Assembly (NCBI GenBank): GCA_963921825.1
Contig: OY997591.1
Span: forward strand, 49,187,825 to 49,251,824
Source of the DNA: Erodium maritimum
Taxonomy: Eukaryota > Streptophyta > Magnoliopsida > Geraniales > Geraniaceae
DNA length: 64,000 bases
Reading direction: 5' to 3'
The translations under genes and the position numbers were made by a program. How positions within the stretch are numbered: position 1 is the first letter of the stretch; every line of letters begins with the position of its first letter. Shown piece after piece: positions 57,960 through 64,000 of this stretch. The notes beneath the pieces are model-generated. The model made no database searches and was not told the origin of the DNA. It saw only the letters and a program-made list of their open reading frames with translations.

Positions 57960-59110
57960 ACCTCAAGACACAAAGTAACCATATCTCGGAAGTGGATGAC
58001 TAACCCTTTCAGATAGCCTTGGACCTTCTGGAATTGTTGCAGGAACTGGTCCTTGCTCTACGACCATCTCAGGCTCTTCTACAGGGTTGTCCAGTGGATC
58101 AGTTGGATCTGTACCACCCTGAATTTCTTCTATATGTACAGCCCTCCCACTGACGTCGTTGGAAATAAAGTGCCTCTCCATAAAGACCCCACCCGAGCGA
58201 CGAACACCGTGTTCTCGCTGGGTTTGTAGAAGTAGTACCCCATTGTTTCTTTGGGATAACCAACGAAGGTTCATTTATCAGATCTTTGTTCAAGCTTAGT
58301 CGGAACTAAACGTTTCACATAAGCCTCGCAACCCCAAATCTTTAGGAAGGACAAAACGGGCTTTCTCCCGCGCCATTTCTCAAATGGTGTCCCTTCCACA
58401 GCCTTCGTCGGAGACCGATTCAAAATGAATGCGGCCGTCTCCAGAGCATAACCCCAGAAAGAGATTTGGAGATCAATCCCACTGATCATGGACCGGAGCA
58501 TATCCAATAAAGTCCGATTTCTCCGTTCGGACACACCATTCAATTGTGGTGTTCCGGGAGGAGTCCATTCCGAAAGGATCCCACTTTCTGCTAGATGATC
58601 TAAAAACTCTATGGTCAAGTATTCTCCACCTCGATCCGATCGAAGTGCTTTAATACTTTTCCGAGCTGGTTTTCTACTTCAGTCTTAAACTCTTTGAATT
58701 TATCAAAAGCTTCAGACTTATGTCTCATTAAATAGACATAACCATATCTACTCAAGTCGTCAGTAAATGTGATAAAGTAGCTAAAACATCCCCTCCAAAG
58801 TGTACTCATTGGTCTACACACATCCGAGTGTATTAGCCTCAATAAGTCACCCGCTGTTTCACCGCGACCGATGAAGGGCACTTTAGTCAGTTTTCCCATC
58901 AAACAAGATTCACATCTATCAATCGAATGAAATTCAAATGGACTAAGAAGTCCACACTTGTGAAGTGTTGATATGCGTTTCTCGTTTATGTGGCCTAAAC
59001 GACAGTGCCATAACAGAGTTTGGTCTAAATCGTCGGACTTAGACCTCTTGGTATTTACATTATATATAGAGCCTGAGGCATTGTTATCCATATCCAATAT
59101 GTACAATCCT
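57960..59110 (-). pseudogene. Copia-C integrase region
   Basis: LLWHCRLGHINEKRISTLHK (GAG-pre-integrase zinc region), CESCLMGKLTKVPF, LIHSDVCRPMSTLWRG, YFITFTDDLSRYGYVYL, then TPPGTPQLNGVSERRNRTLL and IWGCEAYVKRLVPTKLE. Standard Copia integrase order. Confidence 0.92.
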
Positions 59111-59379
59111 CAAACCATTTTGGCGCTTGCATAAAATATTGAAAATCCCATTTCCAACATCAAAATTGTATCCTTCCTTGTCCAAAAAAGATATAGATTC
59201 AATATTCCTGCTGAAAGTAGGTACACAATATACATTGTTCAAAACAAAAACTAGCCCACTTGGCAAAAGAAGACTTATGGATCCTACAGCAGTCGCCACA
59301 ACTCTAGTCTTGTTGCCCACTCGGAGGTCCACCTCGTCCTTCTTCACGCTTCTCCTACCTTCAAGCCAATGCACATTAG

Positions 59380-60354
59380 TAAAAATGTGAGATTCAGCCC
59401 CGGTATCCAATACCCATGAATATTTGGAAGTAGTGAGATTTAGCTCTATAAAGAAAATACATGATGAAGGCGCAGTCCCACCGCCCTTCTTCAGATCATC
59501 CAAAAACTTCCTGCAATCTTTCTTCCAGTGACCAGGCTGCTGACAGTAGAAGCAAACATTCTCGACCTCTTTCCCCTTTCTTGAGGACTCCCCGGTCCTA
59601 GGAGGGTTAGGACACTTCGGATGCCTCATATTTCCTGCCAAGTACATAGGGGCCTTGCCCTTACCACTAATTGTTCCCTTATTCTTGAAACTGATTCCCT
59701 GTCTGACCATAAGAACATCCTTGGATCCCTGATCCTTGACGTTCTTTTCAGCACTTACCAACATTCCATGCAACTCTAAAATGGTCTTGTCCATATCGTG
59801 CATATGATAGTTCATGACGAGCGTAGCATATGAACGAGGAAGGGAACACAGAAGCACATCCGCTGCCATCTCGTTCTCTATCTTAAGACCCATTCGATTA
59901 AGATGTTCGAGATGCCCTTTCATCTTTAGGACATGAGGTCCCACATAGACTCCTGCTGAAATTTTGCAGGAGAGAAGTTCATTAAGGACATTGTATCTCA
60001 CGATACGTGCCCCTTCCTTGAACATACCCTTTTATGGTCCCTATCATAGTATAGGGGGTCATCAGAGTACTCCATGAACTGGTCTTGGAGATCAGACTCC
60101 ATGCAGCCCAGCATAATACATGCCACGTCTATAGAATCGCTAAGGTGCTTTTGGTATGCATCCTTAACGGACCTAGTGGCGTTATTAGGTGGCTCCTCAG
60201 GGATAGCCTAATCTAGGACATATTCTTTGCGCTCGAATTTGAGGACTATCCTCAAGTTTCTGTCCCAGTCCAAGTAGTTTGTCTCACTTAGCTTGATCCT
60301 ATCAAGAATGGTTTTTAGTGACAAACTACTATTGTTCGCTGAAGTACTTGCCAT
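59380..60354 (-). pseudogene. Copia-C gag, zinc knuckle and protease
   Basis: From ATG at 60354 the sequence begins MASTSANNSSLSLKTILDRI, a typical Copia gag start. Further on are HLNRMGLKIENEMAADVLLC, then LPRSYATLVMNYHM, the CCHC knuckle CFYCQQPGHWKKDC (about 59520-59565) and the protease WVLDTGAESHIF (about 59390-59420). Confidence 0.9.
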
Positions 60355-61896
60355 TTGATCTACACGACAAACAAAATTCAATCAGTAAACTGAATAAGTT
60401 TTATGAAGATCTAGTTCAAACACCAACAATTGATTCTAAACCTTTAGAATCTAAAACCAAGATCCTTGATTCATCCGATTAAGCTGAACTAATGCTCACC
60501 ACTTAATCGAGCTATGTAGGTAGGACTCCATCCAATCACATCCAATGTGACTCTTGGCTATGTTATGTACTCATGTACACGGCTTACCCTATCTGATACC
60601 CTAGTTCAACCTCAGGCTGAGAATCGTAGTCGGGTCCACCAATTTTCAACTATGTCTTGTCACTATGTGGGTGCCCCGCTAATGCGCACGACACCCACAT
60701 ATGTCGTCCAAACCTACTACCCCGCTTTCCCATGGATGCTCCGCTAATGCGCACGACACCCATAGGACGGGGAGGTAGTAAGGTCATGATAATTGGGAGG
60801 TATCGGACATGACCCGTTTTTACTTGTCCGGTTTTGTTTTAAACTTTTGGCACATCCTAGATGCGATGAGCACATCAACTACATTCCAAATGTAATGATG
60901 CCTCCAATTACATCCAATGTAATTCTTTCTTCGAACCCGTCAGGATGTAATTCTTTCTTCGAACCCGTCAACTACATCCAATGTAATGACGATTCTAAGG
61001 GCTCACAAACAATGATTAAAACCAATTTTATCTTTGCATGTGAGGTGACATGCTCGGTAAATTAAGTTAAGCATGCCATTCTAAAACACATAGAAATGAT
61101 CAGGCAAAAACTAAACCAAGCATAAAGCGTTAACTATGTACATAATAGCCCCCTAAACTAACTCCCACTAGCTTCTTGAGCTCCACCGACTCCAAGCCGA
61201 TGTCAAAACCCGAGAAGCCACCAAATGACCTTTTCACCCTTTCTTCGTCTTGAGAAAAAAAAATTACAATTGAATACACGACTCGCAGGTCGGGAATTAA
61301 TAAATATTAAAAATAAGTGGTATGACGACCACACCTCGAAAAAATAATTACACGCTAACTCTAACTGCTCGCAGGCCGTGAAAAGCGATAAATAATTAAA
61401 TCGAACTCGAGGCTATTATGTATACCATGCCAACATCACATAACACATCGTGTTATCAAACAAGCATGTTATCAAACATAGTGTGATTTTCCGGTTTTAA
61501 TTAATTTCCAAGTTTCGAAAATTTTTGATACTCGGTTTATCGAAACCGTTCAAAATTGAAACTTTTGAGCATTTAATTTTTGAGTTCGTCAAGACGGTTC
61601 TAAAATCGTCATGACTAACAAAACGGTTTAGCTCGACATATTGACCATCCAATGGTCATGCTTGGCCTAGCTCCATCCAACGGAGCCCCGTTCGGTCCCG
61701 GTTTCGGATCCCCGAGAGTCCCGTTCCCGAGACCCGAAAAATCAATATTTTTTCAAAAATTCCAGATTTGATAAACTTTTCAAAAATTCATTTTTCATGC
61801 ATTAAACCGATAAACAAGAATTTAAAACAGGTTATCAAACAATTTAGCAAATTAACATGCAAAACCGAAACTAGCAAGCAAAACCAAAAGTTCTCT
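60355..61896 (-). other. Copia-C leader or flanking sequence
   Basis: 1.54 kb with no gene. It contains two copies of GCTAATGCGCACGACACCCA (60682 and 60739, about 57 bp apart), a 28-bp tandem pair (60918-60970) and several TACATCCAATGTAA units. No Copia LTR and no primer site are recognised. The element leader probably makes up part or all of it. Confidence 0.5.
60918..60970. repeat. 28-bp tandem pair
   Basis: TGTAATTCTTTCTTCGAACC begins at 60918 and 60946; 25 bases are identical in the two copies. Confidence 0.92.
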
Positions 61897-64000
61897 TGCA
61901 AGAACCGCTCCCGGTCAACGCCAGTGAAATCGGCGAAAACGGTAAAATTTAATATTTTGGGACAGACACTTAAATGAACCTAAATTTGACCCCGAGGGTC
62001 ATACCGGACTTGAGTTGACCCCGATACCGAGGGCAACTTTCTGACCAATTTGGGAAATGTTGACTTTTTGCTGGAAATGTCAACCGAGCGACGTTTTGGT
62101 CTGTTCGAGGCTCGTTTTGGATCCAAAAAGCTTAGCCGTCGTTACAGCGGTCTTAGTTGAGCCGTTTCCTTGTAGCCCATGAAGTTTCGTAATTTCTTGG
62201 AAAATGGGCCCGCATAGGGCCCGAAACGGCCGAATTTCACGAATCTGATTGAAAAATATCTACCAAGTTATTTTTCTAACTCTTGGGACCCACAAGACAC
62301 TTGTCATGAATGTGGTGGTAGTTGGTTTTAAAATAAAGAAAAAGGAAAGATGAGTGTTAGTTTTGTAATTAAGGGATAGTTGGTGATTTTTTTGAACAAA
62401 ACAAAAGGAAGAATAAGGGGGAAGTGTCAGCCATTTTAGAAAAAAAGGGAGAGAAGTAGAGAGAGAAAGAAGAGAGAGAAAAGAGAGAAAGTGTTGGGCT
62501 TTTGTGATTTCTCGAATATCCGACCAACGGATCGTCTCAACGGTTGAAGAATCGAACTCCCATCATCATTCCCTACGGTGAGAACCTATTTTGATTCTTG
62601 TTTTGGTACGTTTGAATTTTAGGGTTTGACTTTAAACGATTCAAATATGGTTGGTTTTTGGTTAGAATTGGTTTAAAGATGAATGGTTGAGGTTTGGGGT
62701 TCGTTAGGAACGTTTTGGGGCGAAAAGGAAATTTTCCCTTTATGGCCGTGTGGGGCGCACATGTTCGGTTCTCGGGTTTTCGTGTTCGGGTGGTTTTGGA
62801 CAAACCCCAAGTCGTTAGTTCACACCCGGAACGAATTTTGGAATTAAATTGTAAAAGTTGTAAATGACGGGTTTAGAAACTTTAAACGCGAATTAAATTG
62901 CTCGGAAGTCGGGAATTGATTTCGTCGATTGCGTTGGAACCCTTGAATTATTCTAAGATAGTAGAAACGAAAACGGGAATTTTCGGCGCCCTGTAAGGGC
63001 GTTTTCAAAACCCGGGCAGATTCGCCGAGCCGGGCGAATCGGGCCTTTCCGGGCCCATTATCGACAATGTCGAGTAATTGGGAAGTTTAGGAGTGATCGA
63101 CATTGTCGGGATTGCATTTGGGCGTCGAGTGTATTAAAATTCAGTTTATGTCTGCGAATTTAAAAGGTGTTTTAAATTGTGTTCTTATTAGATCGTGCCA
63201 CCGACCGAGGAAAGGGAAAGCTAGGCGAGTGATCGTGAGCACGCCGGAGCTTGGTGTTGAGCTTTTGGGAAAGCATACGAGGTAGGGAAAAGTAGCCGGA
63301 TCTCGGCCCTGACTAGGGAAAGTTTACAGTAGAAATGCATGTGACACTTGGGTGTCGTGGGTTAAGTAAGTTTATCGAACAATAGAAAGGCAGGCGACAC
63401 CGGTGGTGTCGTATGATACGGGAACGTATCGAACAATAGCAATGCATGTGACACTTAGTAGTGTCGTAGGAGCAGTGAATATATTGATATTAGGAATACT
63501 AGAGGCATTTGGTTATGCCCGGAGGTTGATTGTATTGTTGGTGTCTTGGGTGTCCATGAGACCCCGTGGGGTTGTTGAACCCGTATTTTACTGTTGGTGT
63601 GTCTTGGGTGGCCATGAGTGCCCGTGGGGTTGTTGAATCCGTATTTTACTGTTGGTGTGTCTTGGGTGGCCATGAGTGCTCGTGGGGTTGTTGAACCCGT
63701 ATTTTACTGTTGGTGTGTCTTGGGTGGCCATGAGTGCCTGTGGGGTTGTTGAACCCGTGTTTTACTGTTGGTGTCTTGGGTGGTCATGAGTGCATGTGGG
63801 ATGTTAAACTTGTGTTGTTATTGTTTGTGAACTTTGGTTGTGATTGTGATTGTGGTTGCCTGAGGCTGGGGGCCCGACAGAGATCGGGGGAAGTTGCGTG
63901 GGTGTTGGCTAGCCTCCCGACAGAGATCGGTAAGGTTGAGCATTCTTTGGCGATGAAGGGAAGCTCCCCTTCCGACCAGCTATCGGAAAAGTATTGCGTT
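61897..64000 (+). mobile_element. Ty3/Gypsy LTR (family F1), runs off window end
   Basis: It starts TGCAAGAACCGCTCCCGGTC, equivalent to the sense 5' end of the Gypsy-1 LTRs, and follows them in sense direction. It includes the GACAC/GTGTC units (63350-63470) and the 58-bp array (about 63530-63830). It is inserted in or next to the Copia-C leader. It could be solo or the 5' LTR of an element to the right. The LTR 3' end, including the hairpin position, is beyond the window. Confidence 0.88.
63530..63830. repeat. 58-bp tandem array in LTR
   Basis: GTGTCTTGGGTGGCCATGAG recurs at about 58-bp spacing, alternating with GTTGTTGAACCCGTATTTTA. It is the reverse complement of the array at 21850-22280. 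Confidence 0.9.

Larger units (their letters stand above)
54718..61896 (-). mobile_element. Copia-C: broken Ty1/Copia element, only one LTR seen
   Basis: On the minus strand the order is a leader of about 1.5 kb, gag (start 60354), CCHC zinc knuckle, protease, GAG-pre-integrase, integrase, RT, RNase H remains, polypurine tract and 3' LTR (56382-54718). It is the best-preserved pol in the window, though broken in several places. No 5' LTR lies between the gag start and the Gypsy LTR at 61897; it is either absent or lies beyond that insertion. Same lineage as Copia-A. Confidence 0.9.

Noticed and set aside
1-64000. tRNA, rRNA, telomere or centromere satellite, and organelle-derived DNA
   Set aside because: I looked for cloverleaf blocks, conserved rRNA segments, telomere-type runs, long satellite arrays and plastid or mitochondrial genes, and saw none beyond the LTR-internal arrays.

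Overview
This window looks like plant nuclear heterochromatin. It is almost entirely transposable-element fossil, nested several layers deep, with no intact host gene, no tRNA or rRNA, and no CRISPR. The plant assignment rests on Ty1/Copia and Ty3/Gypsy elements with initiator-Met-tRNA primer sites, a chromodomain-type Gypsy element with 3 kb LTRs, L1-type LINEs whose ORF1 carries an RRM plus a DUF4283-like domain, and small hAT and Mutator (MULE) elements. The species cannot be told from this sequence.

Left part (1-28839). A Gypsy LTR runs in from outside the window (1-1524) and abuts a Copia fossil, Copia-B (1525-9158, plus strand). Copia-B is split by a solo Gypsy LTR (3616-7063) with a perfect 5-bp target duplication. 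Copia-B abuts a broken L1 LINE (LINE-1, 9159-13242), which is joined abruptly to the reverse-transcriptase region of a second Copia fossil, Copia-A (13243-27090). Copia-A contains a whole-length but broken minus-strand Gypsy element, Gypsy-1 (13511-24348; perfect AAGGG target duplication, primer site, polypurine tract, two LTRs). A further Copia LTR (27133-28839) lies only 42 bp beyond the Copia-A LTR.

Middle part (28840-42583). This is a mosaic largely free of LTRs. It holds a 401-bp MULE-type MITE with long inverted repeats, a 623-bp hAT-type MITE with a perfect 8-bp duplication, a degenerate hAT-like element of about 690 bp, several LINE-derived pieces, and a 1.6-kb retroposed unit with a 16-bp target duplication. 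Long stretches here are unassigned.

Right part (42584-64000). A second LINE of the same lineage (LINE-2) is split by Gypsy-2 (43537-52472, plus strand). Gypsy-2 has two long LTRs but a short interior with a gag domain and little else. LINE-2 is cut off inside its endonuclease by a minus-strand Copia element (Copia-C, 54718 onward; gag, zinc knuckle, protease, integrase, RT, one LTR, and a leader of about 1.5 kb). A plus-strand Gypsy LTR (61897-64000) then runs off the window.

The observation I rate highest is structural. Two divergent Gypsy families carry the same short hairpin (TGAGC-loop-GCTCA), followed by CCCC, a pyrimidine-rich stretch and CAGG, at a nearly constant 274-279 nt from the LTR 3' end. 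A related motif occurs in a third LTR-like block.
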